NCBI RefSeq assembly: GCF_024347355.1
Contig: NZ_AP025465.1
Location: 496,001-560,000 of the forward strand
DNA length: 64,000 nt
Direction of reading: 5' to 3'
DNA from: Vibrio chagasii
Lineage (GTDB): Bacteria > Pseudomonadota > Gammaproteobacteria > Enterobacterales > Vibrionaceae
Shown here: positions 9,750-22,905 of the stretch, piece after piece
How positions within the stretch are numbered: position 1 is the stretch's first letter
Layout of the letters: every line of letters begins with the position of its first letter
Notes under the pieces: model-generated
The model's database searches: none
What the model was told of the DNA's origin: nothing
The model's input: only the letters and a program-made list of their open reading frames with translations
Program-made: the position numbers and the translations under genes

Positions 9750-11126
9750 ATGACCTATATAGAGCCAACCCTTTGGGCACAAAAACAGTTCGGTCAAGCC
9801 CACCTTAATGACCCTAGACGCACTCAAAGACTCGTTGCTCTCGCAGCCTCACTGGCCGAGCAGCCTGGCGTACCCGTCTCGAAACTCATTATATCCCCTG
9901 CTGAAATGGAAGGGGCTTATCGCTTCATCCGTAATGAGCAAATCAAAGCAGAAGATATCGCAGAAGCGGGTTTTTATGTCACCGCACAAGAAGCATTAGA
10001 GCAACAAACACTTCTTGCCTTAGAAGACACCACTTCTCTCAGTTACTCCCATCGCAGCATTCGAGATGAACTCGGGCACTCTAATCAAGGCAATCGACAT
10101 CGCGCCATGTTTGTACACTCAACCTTACTTTTTGCTCCCGACACTCAATCTGTTATTGGTTTAATTGAACAACAGCGCTGGACTCGTGATATAGAAAAGC
10201 GAGGTCAAAGGCACCAGCATGCGACTCGACCATACAAAGAGAAAGAAAGTTATAAGTGGGAACAAGCCTCTCGCCATGTCGCTGAGCGACTTGGCGATAA
10301 AATTTCGGATGTCATTTCTGTGTGCGATAGAGAAGCCGACCTATTTGAATACCTCACTTACAAGCGAGAGCAACAACAAAGGTTCCTCGTTCGCTCAATG
10401 CAAAGCCGCTGTATTGAAGAGCACGATAATCGTCTTTATAGCTATGCTTCTACCCTGTTATCAGCCGGAGAGAAAGTGCTCGAAATACCGCAAAAAGGCG
10501 GTCGTAAAGCTCGCAAGGCTCATTTAGATATCAAATATGCCCCCGTGACACTCAAGTCTCCTGCTAACAAGAAAGAGTTCGATAACATTCCGCTTTACTA
10601 CGTGGGATGTATAGAACAAGGAGAGAGTGGTAATAAGCTCGCATGGCACTTACTGACTTCAGAGCCGATAACGAGCAAGGAAGAGGCACTCAAAATCGTC
10701 AGTTATTATGAGCGGCGCTGGCTGATAGAAGATTTTCATAAAGTCTGGAAAAGTGAAGGGACTGAAGTTGAGCAACTGAGAATGCAAAGTAAGGATAACT
10801 TAGAAAGGCTCAGCGTCGTTTTGGCTTTTATCGCGACTCGGTTACTCCAGTTGAGGTTTATGAATGAATCAGACGAGTTATCTAAGAGCAGTTGTGAGCA
10901 GATATTAAAAGGCAAAGCGTGGAAGTTAATGTGGCTCAAGTTGGAGAGCAAAAAACTACCGAAAGAAGCGCCTAATATATCATGGGCTTACAACGGTATT
11001 GCTCGGTTAGGTGGTTGGAAGAATACCAAGCGAACAGGTCGCGCTTCTATAAAGACGTTATGGCAAGGATGGCTTAGGTTACAAACCATCCTTGAAGGGT
11101 ATGAACTCGCCAAGTCTCTTGATTAA
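9750..11126 (+). CDS. IS4-family (Tn5-like) transposase
   Basis: A DDE transposase that excises the IS by hairpin intermediates and re-inserts it. The start ATG 9750 is chosen because AAGG lies nine bases upstream; in-frame ATGs at 9732 and 9741 lack this. The 458-residue protein has the first catalytic Asp in LALEDTTSLSY, the second in VISVCDREADLFEYL, and the Y-(2)-R-(3)-E-(6)-K signature in YERRWLIEDFHKVWK, which holds the catalytic Glu. The N-terminal DNA-binding segment LNDPRRTQRLV matches Tn5 transposase as well. The reading frame is intact. Confidence 0.96.
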   Translation: MTYIEPTLWAQKQFGQAHLNDPRRTQRLVALAASLAEQPGVPVSKLIISPAEMEGAYRFIRNEQIKAEDIAEAGFYVTAQEALEQQTLLALEDTTSLSYSHRSIRDELGHSNQGNRHRAMFVHSTLLFAPDTQSVIGLIEQQRWTRDIEKRGQRHQHATRPYKEKESYKWEQASRHVAERLGDKISDVISVCDREADLFEYLTYKREQQQRFLVRSMQSRCIEEHDNRLYSYASTLLSAGEKVLEIPQKGGRKARKAHLDIKYAPVTLKSPANKKEFDNIPLYYVGCIEQGESGNKLAWHLLTSEPITSKEEALKIVSYYERRWLIEDFHKVWKSEGTEVEQLRMQSKDNLERLSVVLAFIATRLLQLRFMNESDELSKSSCEQILKGKAWKLMWLKLESKKLPKEAPNISWAYNGIARLGGWKNTKRTGRASIKTLWQGWLRLQTILEGYELAKSLD

Positions 11127-11147
11127 CCAGACTTGTGATCAAGAGAC
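11114..11147. repeat. Subterminal hairpin at the right end of the IS
   Basis: GTCTCTTGAT (11114–11123) is an inverted copy of ATCAAGAGAC (11138–11147), which is part of the terminal repeat. The first arm covers the last transposase codons and its stop. RNA from either strand would fold here. Confidence 0.75.
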
Positions 11148-11149
11148 AG

Positions 11150-11162
11150 CCTAAGTGGAGCC
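11150..11162 (-). terminator. Proximal half of the split terminator, with right target duplication
   Basis: Bases 11150–11158 are the right CCTAAGTGG duplication. On the minus strand 11162–11157 reads GGCTCC, the 5' arm of the original terminator of the TRIC gene. Its partner GGGGCC and T run are now at 9639–9628. The hairpin is broken. Confidence 0.8.
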
Positions 11163-11182
11163 CTTTTCTTTTTAGCGATAGC

Positions 11183-11800
11183 TTATTTTATCGCGAAAGT
11201 TGGTAACGATAAGTGCCAACGAATGGCGCCAAGTCTGATCAACAATGTAGAGAATACGCCAGCTAGGAAGGCCGTCTCTGAATCGTGGCCCATGCGAATA
11301 GCCATAGTGTGGAATGCACCGCCGATGATACAAGCGGTCGCGTAGACCTCGCTTCGCAGGATCATCGGTACTTCACGGGCAAGTACGTCACGAATAATAC
11401 CGCCGCCACAGCCTGTAATTACGCCCATGATGATGGCAACCAATGCTGAGTCTTGATAAGCCAATGCTTTTTCAACACCAATACCAACGAACACGGCTAA
11501 ACCTATGGCGTCACAGACGGGTAGGATCCACCATGCCAAACGCTTGGGGCGTCTCACGATGATCATAGTTAATAAACAGGTAACGATAATGACCCAAAGA
11601 TAGGTGGTATCGGTTATCCAAAAAACAGGAGTAGCACCCAGTGCCATGTCTCGAATTGTACCTCCGCCAATAGCGGTTACACTGCCGAGAACGGCGACAC
11701 CAAAAGGGTCCATTTTTAGGCGTCCAGCAACAAATACGCCTGAGATAGCAAAGATGGCAGTGCCAAATAAATCGATAATATAAAGCAGCATGGAGTCCAT
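11183..11800 (-). CDS. TRIC cation channel family protein (YicG/UPF0126-like)
   Basis: A 205-residue inner-membrane protein with about seven hydrophobic segments. It has the two-repeat layout of the TRIC/UPF0126 family, each repeat marked by a glycine-rich turn: AIGGGTIRDMALG and GCGGGIIRDVLAR (about residues 46 and 130). Prokaryotic TRIC homologues form trimeric potassium-permeable channels; E. coli YicG is the nearest named relative, and its role there is not clear to me. The IS has removed the terminator that ended this gene's transcript. btuF lies 74 bases upstream on the same strand, so it may be the last gene of the mtnN–cbiB–btuF operon. Confidence 0.85.
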   Translation of the reverse strand: MDSMLLYIIDLFGTAIFAISGVFVAGRLKMDPFGVAVLGSVTAIGGGTIRDMALGATPVFWITDTTYLWVIIVTCLLTMIIVRRPKRLAWWILPVCDAIGLAVFVGIGVEKALAYQDSALVAIIMGVITGCGGGIIRDVLAREVPMILRSEVYATACIIGGAFHTMAIRMGHDSETAFLAGVFSTLLIRLGAIRWHLSLPTFAIK

Positions 11801-11874
11801 GATACTGGTGCTCTTATTGTTAAAATTGTAGGGACAGGTCGGTGGCGAATTGTACGAAAAAACAGACTAAAAAG

Positions 11875-12729
11875 TTAGTGATTTTCTCGGACTCTATCGA
11901 AGTAATCGCACACTTGCTGGATAGCTTGCAAAGTTCTTGTGGTTGGTCGGTTAATCCAGTCTGAATTGAGCGACCATATCTGATTTTTAGCGACGGCTGG
12001 GATCTCTTCCGCCCACGATTGCCACATGGTTCCATTCTCAATAGCGTGCTGAGAAGTGAAGATCACTTGCGGTTTATTCAGCACAACTTGCTCAATACCG
12101 ACTTGCGGGTAGGGTGAAGCGCTGTCTTCAAAAATATTTCGGCCGCCACAAAACTCAAATACTTCACTTGGCCAGTGTCCTTGTGCCACGGTGATAATAG
12201 GTTTTTCACTTAGCTGGTAGAAGTAGCTGACAGGCTCCGCATCTTTGTATTTTAGCCTTAATGCGTTGAGCTGCTCTTTGTATTGCTTAGCATTATTCTC
12301 ACCGATACTCGGATCGCTGGCGTATTGGCTAAGTTGCTCTATATTGGTCGCGATGCTGTCTAGGCTTTTGGTTTTCGAGTAATAAATATTAAAGCCAAAC
12401 TGCTCCAGTTTCGCCAGTTCTCTCGGTGGATTACCCGCTGGCCAAGCAAGGATAAGATCTGGCTGAAGCGCGATGATTTTCTCAACCTTGATACCTTGAT
12501 AGTTTGCCACTTTTTCTAGCTTATCGGCTTGTGGTGGGTAATCACTTCGTTCACTCACAGCAACTAAGTTATCGCCTAAACCCGCACTGTATGCGAGCTC
12601 TGTGGCGTGAGGGGCTAAGCTGACCACGCGTTTTGCCTTAGTTACTTCGGTTGCAAGCGTGCTTGGTATCCATAAGCTAAAGCTGATCGCGAAAGTTGCA
12701 CATGATGTAACAAGTTGAGAGGGTTTCAC
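11875..12729 (-). CDS. btuF: Vitamin B12 ABC transporter periplasmic binding protein BtuF
   Basis: BtuF captures cobalamin in the periplasm for the BtuCD transporter. The 284-residue precursor has a signal peptide (about residues 1–26, ending STLA) and the class III binding-protein fold joined by a rigid helix; VVSLAPHATELAYSAGLGDNLVAVS is the usual N-domain start. The start is GTG 12729, one base after the cbiB stop, with AAGGGA upstream. BtuCD genes are not in the window. The one-base gap to cbiB shows one transcript, and both gene products concern cobalamin. Confidence 0.93.
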   Translation of the reverse strand: MKPSQLVTSCATFAISFSLWIPSTLATEVTKAKRVVSLAPHATELAYSAGLGDNLVAVSERSDYPPQADKLEKVANYQGIKVEKIIALQPDLILAWPAGNPPRELAKLEQFGFNIYYSKTKSLDSIATNIEQLSQYASDPSIGENNAKQYKEQLNALRLKYKDAEPVSYFYQLSEKPIITVAQGHWPSEVFEFCGGRNIFEDSASPYPQVGIEQVVLNKPQVIFTSQHAIENGTMWQSWAEEIPAVAKNQIWSLNSDWINRPTTRTLQAIQQVCDYFDRVRENH

Positions 12730-12730
12730 T

Positions 12731-13684
12731 TTAAATCCCTTGGTGAATAATGAGTAAGGCTAAGCTTTGTAAGAATATCCAAATAGCGATGCGTCCAAAT
12801 AGCAGCTTTTGAACCTGTGATAAGTGCAGTGCGGATGGGGCGATTCTTCCGCCTAATTTTGCGCGAATGGCTTTGGTATCGTTGTAAATAGCCGGACCAC
12901 CGAGTGATAGCTCAAGCTTATTGCCTACTGCTGTAATCAACCACGCAGGGCCTGGCAGAGGCCAAGAGCGACTTTGAGTTAGCATCATCTTAAGTGTGTG
13001 AGACGCTTTATCACCGCATACGATCATCAAAGCAAATAAACGCATTGGGATAAATTCAAGGATCGCGACGATTTTGATGGCTGTTGAGCCAAAAGGAGAG
13101 AACTGCTTGCGACTTGGTGACCAAGCTCGAGCTAATTCGATAATCAGGCGATACATCAACGCCGCGATTCCGCCTCCGATGGCGTACCAAAACAGCACAC
13201 AAACCACATTGCGACCGTAGCCCATGATGATGGTCTCAGCCCCAGCTTTCCCAAGCCCTAGTGACGATAGTGAATCCGTTTGACGATTGACAATCGGAGC
13301 CAGCAATTGACGCGCAGTCACTTTATCTTCTCGGCTAAGTGTTTTAATGAGCTGGTTTGCCAGCTTTTCATTATTACGCCAATCAATGGCGAGCAGTAAC
13401 AAAGCCAGTTGAAACAGCTGAGTCTGCCAAACCAAAGGTTGCAGTGCCAAGAGAAGAATCAGAGCTGGAAGTACCATTAATCCCCAGGCTAAGGTGCCAG
13501 AGATCAGGCTTTGGGAATAGTTTTGGTTGTTATTAACCTTGCTTGCTAAAAGCTCAGCAAACTTATGCCATAAGGTCGTGGGGTGTGCGGCATGAGGGAT
13601 AGGTAGAATCAAATGAAAAAGCAGTGCTCCCCACATTACAAGGAGCACGCCATTTGCAAATACCTGATCAAACAGTGTTTGCAT
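12731..13684 (-). CDS. CobD/CbiB-family cobalamin biosynthesis membrane protein
   Basis: A 317-residue membrane protein of the CbiB family, which in full B12 pathways joins aminopropanol to cobyric acid. About five hydrophobic segments are visible, and the family's conserved central region reads ETIIMGYGRNVVCVLFWYAIGG. It is divergent: where typical CbiB has ARDT, this protein has NRQT. No other corrinoid-ring genes are nearby, so a role in salvage or in a related membrane reaction is more likely than de novo synthesis. It lies ten bases after mtnN and one base before btuF, in one operon. Confidence 0.8.
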   Translation of the reverse strand: MQTLFDQVFANGVLLVMWGALLFHLILPIPHAAHPTTLWHKFAELLASKVNNNQNYSQSLISGTLAWGLMVLPALILLLALQPLVWQTQLFQLALLLLAIDWRNNEKLANQLIKTLSREDKVTARQLLAPIVNRQTDSLSSLGLGKAGAETIIMGYGRNVVCVLFWYAIGGGIAALMYRLIIELARAWSPSRKQFSPFGSTAIKIVAILEFIPMRLFALMIVCGDKASHTLKMMLTQSRSWPLPGPAWLITAVGNKLELSLGGPAIYNDTKAIRAKLGGRIAPSALHLSQVQKLLFGRIAIWIFLQSLALLIIHQGI

Positions 13685-13694
13685 GCTTAGTCGC

Positions 13695-14390
13695 TTACTT
13701 TAGTAGGGCAACCATTTTGATAACCATTTCAGAAGAGCTTTGTGCTGCTAGTGGCAGGAACTCTTCAAAACTCATTGGTGATTCTTTGTCTGCAACGTCA
13801 GAGATTGCACGAACAACCACAAATGGTACTTGGAACTGGTGACAAGCTTGAGCAATCGCAGAAGCTTCCATTTCTACAGCAACCACAGATGGGAAGTGTT
13901 TACGGATGAACTCTTGGCGTTCTGCTGTGCAAACAAATGCGTCGCCAGTACAGATAAGGCCACGAACCGCGTGCTTGTCTTCCATTTGAGCTAGCGCTTG
14001 CTCAGCTACTTTCATCAGGTTCTCGTCAGCTTTGAATGCAGCTGGTTGACCTGCCATCTGGCCGATTTCGTAACCGAAAGCTGTTACGTCCGCGTCGTGG
14101 TGACGTACTTCTGTAGAGATAACTACATCGCCAAGGTTTAGAGTTGAATCAAAACCGCCAGCAGAGCCCGTGTTTAGAACGACATCTGGTTGGTATTCGC
14201 TTAGTAGGATAGAGGTACCAACAGCCGCAGCTACTTTACCAATGCCTGATTGAAGCAAAACAACGTCAACACCATTTAGCTGACCAGAGAAAAAGGTACA
14301 ACCGCCTTTATTAACTTCAGTAATGTCTGAAATAGCTGCTTTTAGGATCGCAACTTCTTGCTCCATTGCGCCAATGATGCCGATTTTCAT
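13695..14390 (-). CDS. mtnN: 5'-methylthioadenosine/S-adenosylhomocysteine nucleosidase
   Basis: MtnN (Pfs) cleaves adenine from MTA, S-adenosylhomocysteine and 5'-deoxyadenosine, feeding methionine recycling and, through S-ribosylhomocysteine, autoinducer-2 synthesis. Starting at ATG 14390 the protein is [12 protein letters not shown]…, 231 residues, like the 232 of E. coli; a longer reading frame upstream has no family match. Catalytic residues visible are E12, the Glu in [13 protein letters not shown] and the Asp in VRAISDVAD. It heads the mtnN–cbiB–btuF operon. Confidence 0.97.
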   Translation of the reverse strand: MKIGIIGAMEQEVAILKAAISDITEVNKGGCTFFSGQLNGVDVVLLQSGIGKVAAAVGTSILLSEYQPDVVLNTGSAGGFDSTLNLGDVVISTEVRHHDADVTAFGYEIGQMAGQPAAFKADENLMKVAEQALAQMEDKHAVRGLICTGDAFVCTAERQEFIRKHFPSVVAVEMEASAIAQACHQFQVPFVVVRAISDVADKESPMSFEEFLPLAAQSSSEMVIKMVALLK

Positions 14391-14517
14391 GTGTAGTCTC
14401 TTAATTAAAAAATATTTAAACAGTAGAGCGAAATTGTAGCATGGATAAGAAGCGTCGAGCGACTGCCCAGAAGCACTTCTCATCCGAATAGTGTGGATTT
14501 ACTCCAGTATTCTTTGT

Positions 14518-14946
14518 CTATTTGATTAGACCTTCGCTTTGCAAGCTAGCACGAAGTTGTTCTGCTCGTTTACGGTTCACACCAAAGTCAGAGTAGCCAG
14601 TGCGGGACTCTGAACGAACGATGAGCTTGTCTCCATCGACTTTTAACTCAAGGTCATCGACAAAGCGCATGATGCGTGATGTGCACTCAACACGCAGGTA
14701 ATCATCGGTTTTGTTGGCCGTTTTCGCGCCCGGCAAAGTCAAAGCGACTTGCTCAATGGCATCAAGGCTTGCTGAATCGGATAGCTCGTATGCAGCCAAA
14801 GCGTGTTGTTCACGGTCATCTTGTGTTGATACGCAATTTGGTTTGTCACCACAAGGTGATGAAGTTCTGTTTTTCATGTCCGTAATCCCTTGGCTGCAAG
14901 CGGTTAAAGTTAAAAGTGATAGCGAGAGGAGAGCGGCTTTTTTCAT
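14518..14946 (-). CDS. DUF1499 lipoprotein
   Basis: A 142-residue protein with a lipoprotein signal (LTAC, lipidated Cys17), followed by a DUF1499 domain: SSPCGDKPNCVST near residue 30 and the C-terminal VRSESRTGYSDFGVNRKRAE. Function of the family is unknown. It would be anchored on the periplasmic face of a membrane. The two cysteines of CGDKPNC could form a disulfide. It is likely a single-gene unit; mtnN lies 127 bases downstream. Confidence 0.85.
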   Translation of the reverse strand: MKKAALLSLSLLTLTACSQGITDMKNRTSSPCGDKPNCVSTQDDREQHALAAYELSDSASLDAIEQVALTLPGAKTANKTDDYLRVECTSRIMRFVDDLELKVDGDKLIVRSESRTGYSDFGVNRKRAEQLRASLQSEGLIK

Positions 14947-15053
14947 AGTGTTTCCTATGGCGAATTTTAGTTTTAATTGTAGTTCTCGGTATTGGTTAAT
15001 TTTCGATTGTTTTACGTATTTTTTATTATGCCGTTAGTAAACGTATCGAACTT

Positions 15054-15083
15054 AAAAAAGGATCCATATGCGGATCCTTTTTT
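15054..15083. terminator. Bidirectional terminator after gltBD (E. coli-type)
   Basis: A perfect stem AAAAAAGGATCC / GGATCCTTTTTT with a six-base loop. It lies 34 bases beyond the gltD stop at 15117 and would end the minus-strand operon. Confidence 0.9.
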
Positions 15084-15116
15084 ATAGTAACGAACTGAGT
15101 AATAAAGGAAACCTAA

Positions 15117-21009
<5,893 letters not shown>

Positions 21010-21345
21010 TGCAATTCTCCCTTTTGCTTCTCTGTCATCCAGACAGTAAATGACTAACTATTCATGTACTTGTTATTTTTTATAAACTTACCGTTTTTTA
21101 GCTAGTTCAACGTTATCCTTTGTGTTAACAAAACCCAGTGGCTTTATTTTCACCAGTTTTACAACGTATAGCTAATTGTGTTTAAGGTCAAGTTCATGGT
21201 TAATTATCATGCATAAACGCGATTAACCACGTAATAATCTAAAATACTCGATTGATATCAATTAGATATGAATAGGGAATGTTAATGATATTTAACATTT
21301 ATAGTAAGGGCGCATCTGTAGTAACAAAATGCCAGATAGAAAAAA
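21010..21345 (-). promoter_or_regulatory. Promoter region of the E. coli-type gltBD operon
   Basis: AT-rich stretch between the terminator of the upstream gltD (21346–21366) and gltB. It should hold the gltB promoter, and in E. coli this operon is governed by Lrp and other factors. I could not place a convincing -35/-10 pair or a specific operator. GGGAGAA lies just before the gltB start. Confidence 0.5.
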
Positions 21346-21366
21346 GGCTAGCATCGAGTGCTAGCC
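21340..21366 (-). terminator. Terminator of the upstream gltB2–gltD2 operon
   Basis: On the minus strand GGCTAGCA, a five-base loop and TGCTAGCC are followed by six T. It lies 70 bases after the gltD2 stop and separates the two GOGAT operons. Confidence 0.88.
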
Positions 21367-21435
21367 AAATATAAAAGTTAGGAAGGGTGTTGCTTTTCCT
21401 CTAGGCTAACGTCATTGACGTTAGCCCGAGAAATA

Positions 21436-22905
21436 TTATGCGGAAAGCATGAGTGAATCGGCTTTCGCTTCTAGGTTTGAGTTGCCCATTAAGAAGTCAT
21501 CAATCGCAATTGCACATTCACGACCTTCGTTAATGCAGCGAACGACTAGAGACTGACCTGTACGCATATCACCAGCGGCAAAAACGCCTTTCTGGTTGGT
21601 TGCGTAACCTTCAGAAGCAACGTTACCGCGCTCGTCCAGTTTGATATCAAGTTGAGCAAGTACACCGGTTGGCTCTGGGTGTAGGAAACCCATCGCTAGG
21701 AATGCTTGGTCACATGGAATCACACGCTCTGAGTTTGCTACTTCGTCAAAAGTAGGGCGCTCACCTGGCGCTGCGTCTTTCCACACGATATCGGCGATAC
21801 GTAGACCGGTCACTTCGCCTTGATCGTTACCGATGAACTCTTTAGTCAAGATGTTCCAGTGACGTTCACAGCCTTCTTCGTGAGAAGTCGTGGTCTTCAT
21901 GATCATCGGGTATTGAGGCCAAGGCATGTTTGCTGGACGCTTCTCTGGTGGGATCGGCATGATCTCAACCTGAGTAATGCTCGCTGCTTTGTGACGGTTT
22001 GATGTACCCACACAGTCAGAGCCAGTATCACCGCCACCGATAACCACAACGTGCTTATCTTTAGCGTGAATCTCTTCACCTTTTAGGTCCATGTCGTTTG
22101 CGCGGCGGTTGTTTTGGCCAAGGAATTCCATAGCAAAATGAACGCCTTTCAATTCACGACCTGGGATTGGTAGGTCACGAGGAACCGTAGAACCACCGGT
22201 TAGCAATACCACATCAAACTCTTGGCGTAGCTGCTGAGCGTTAACATCAACACCAATGTGTTGGTTAACTTTAAACTCAACGCCAGCTTCAGCCATTAGG
22301 TTGATCTTACGATCAATCACGTCCATGCCTAGTTTGAAATCTGGGATACCGAAACGCAGTAGGCCGCCAACTTTCTCGTCACGTTCAAAGACCGTTACCG
22401 AGTGACCAGCGCTGTTTAGCTGCTCAGCTGCGGCTAGACCTGCAGGGCCAGAGCCAACAATCGCTACGGTTTTGCCTGTGCGAGAGCGAGGCGTTTTTGG
22501 TTTTGCGTACCCTTCACGGTACGCAGTTTCTACAATCGTTTTCTCGATATTACAGATGGTGATTGGGTCTTGGTTAATACCTAGTACACAAGCACTCTCA
22601 CAAGGAGAAGGACACACACGACCTGTAAACTCAGGGAAGTTATTGGTCGAGCTTAGGATGTTCCAAGCTTCTTCCCAGCTGTCACGGTAAACCGCGTCAT
22701 TAAATTCTGGGATGATGTTACCAATTGGACAACCGCTGTGACAGAAAGGTACGCCACAGTCCATACAACGAGATGCTTGAGTATTGATCTTGTCACCAAA
22801 CTCTTCGTTAAGTACGAACTCTTTGTTGTCTTCGATACGAACCGATGGGTCGAGCTTCTTTGGAAGCTCGCGACCGTGTTCTAAAAATCCAGTAGGCTTA
22901 CCCAT
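21436..22905 (-). CDS. gltD: Glutamate synthase small subunit, second type
   Basis: A paralogue of the GltD at 15–16.5 kb, 489 residues. It has cysteine motifs CMDCGVPFCHSGCPIGN and CPSPCESACVLG, FAD motif [13 protein letters not shown] (about 150) and NADPH motif VIGGGDTGSDC. The sequence differs strongly from the E. coli-type copy and looks like the form common in actinobacteria, pseudomonads and plants. Its ATG overlaps the gltB2 stop by one base (TAATG), so translation is coupled. Partner choice is presumably the adjacent large subunit. Confidence 0.94.
   Translation of the reverse strand: MGKPTGFLEHGRELPKKLDPSVRIEDNKEFVLNEEFGDKINTQASRCMDCGVPFCHSGCPIGNIIPEFNDAVYRDSWEEAWNILSSTNNFPEFTGRVCPSPCESACVLGINQDPITICNIEKTIVETAYREGYAKPKTPRSRTGKTVAIVGSGPAGLAAAEQLNSAGHSVTVFERDEKVGGLLRFGIPDFKLGMDVIDRKINLMAEAGVEFKVNQHIGVDVNAQQLRQEFDVVLLTGGSTVPRDLPIPGRELKGVHFAMEFLGQNNRRANDMDLKGEEIHAKDKHVVVIGGGDTGSDCVGTSNRHKAASITQVEIMPIPPEKRPANMPWPQYPMIMKTTTSHEEGCERHWNILTKEFIGNDQGEVTGLRIADIVWKDAAPGERPTFDEVANSERVIPCDQAFLAMGFLHPEPTGVLAQLDIKLDERGNVASEGYATNQKGVFAAGDMRTGQSLVVRCINEGRECAIAIDDFLMGNSNLEAKADSLMLSA

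Larger units (their letters stand above)
9647..11149 (+). mobile_element. Complete IS4-family insertion sequence (IS50/Tn5 group), 1503 bp
   Basis: The ends are CTGTCTCTTATACACAAATC (left) and, read inward from the right, CTGTCTCTTGATCACAAGTC. They share the first nine bases and resemble the Tn5 outside and inside ends. A 9-bp target duplication (CCTAAGTGG) flanks the element. It carries one intact transposase gene and looks capable of moving. It inserted in the gap between the flavodoxin-like gene and the TRIC gene, in the middle of a terminator. Two hairpins sit just inside the ends (see separate entries). Confidence 0.96.

Noticed and set aside
12731..13684. Full cobalamin synthesis cluster around cbiB
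   Set aside because: No other cob/cbi genes are in the neighbourhood; only btuF is linked.
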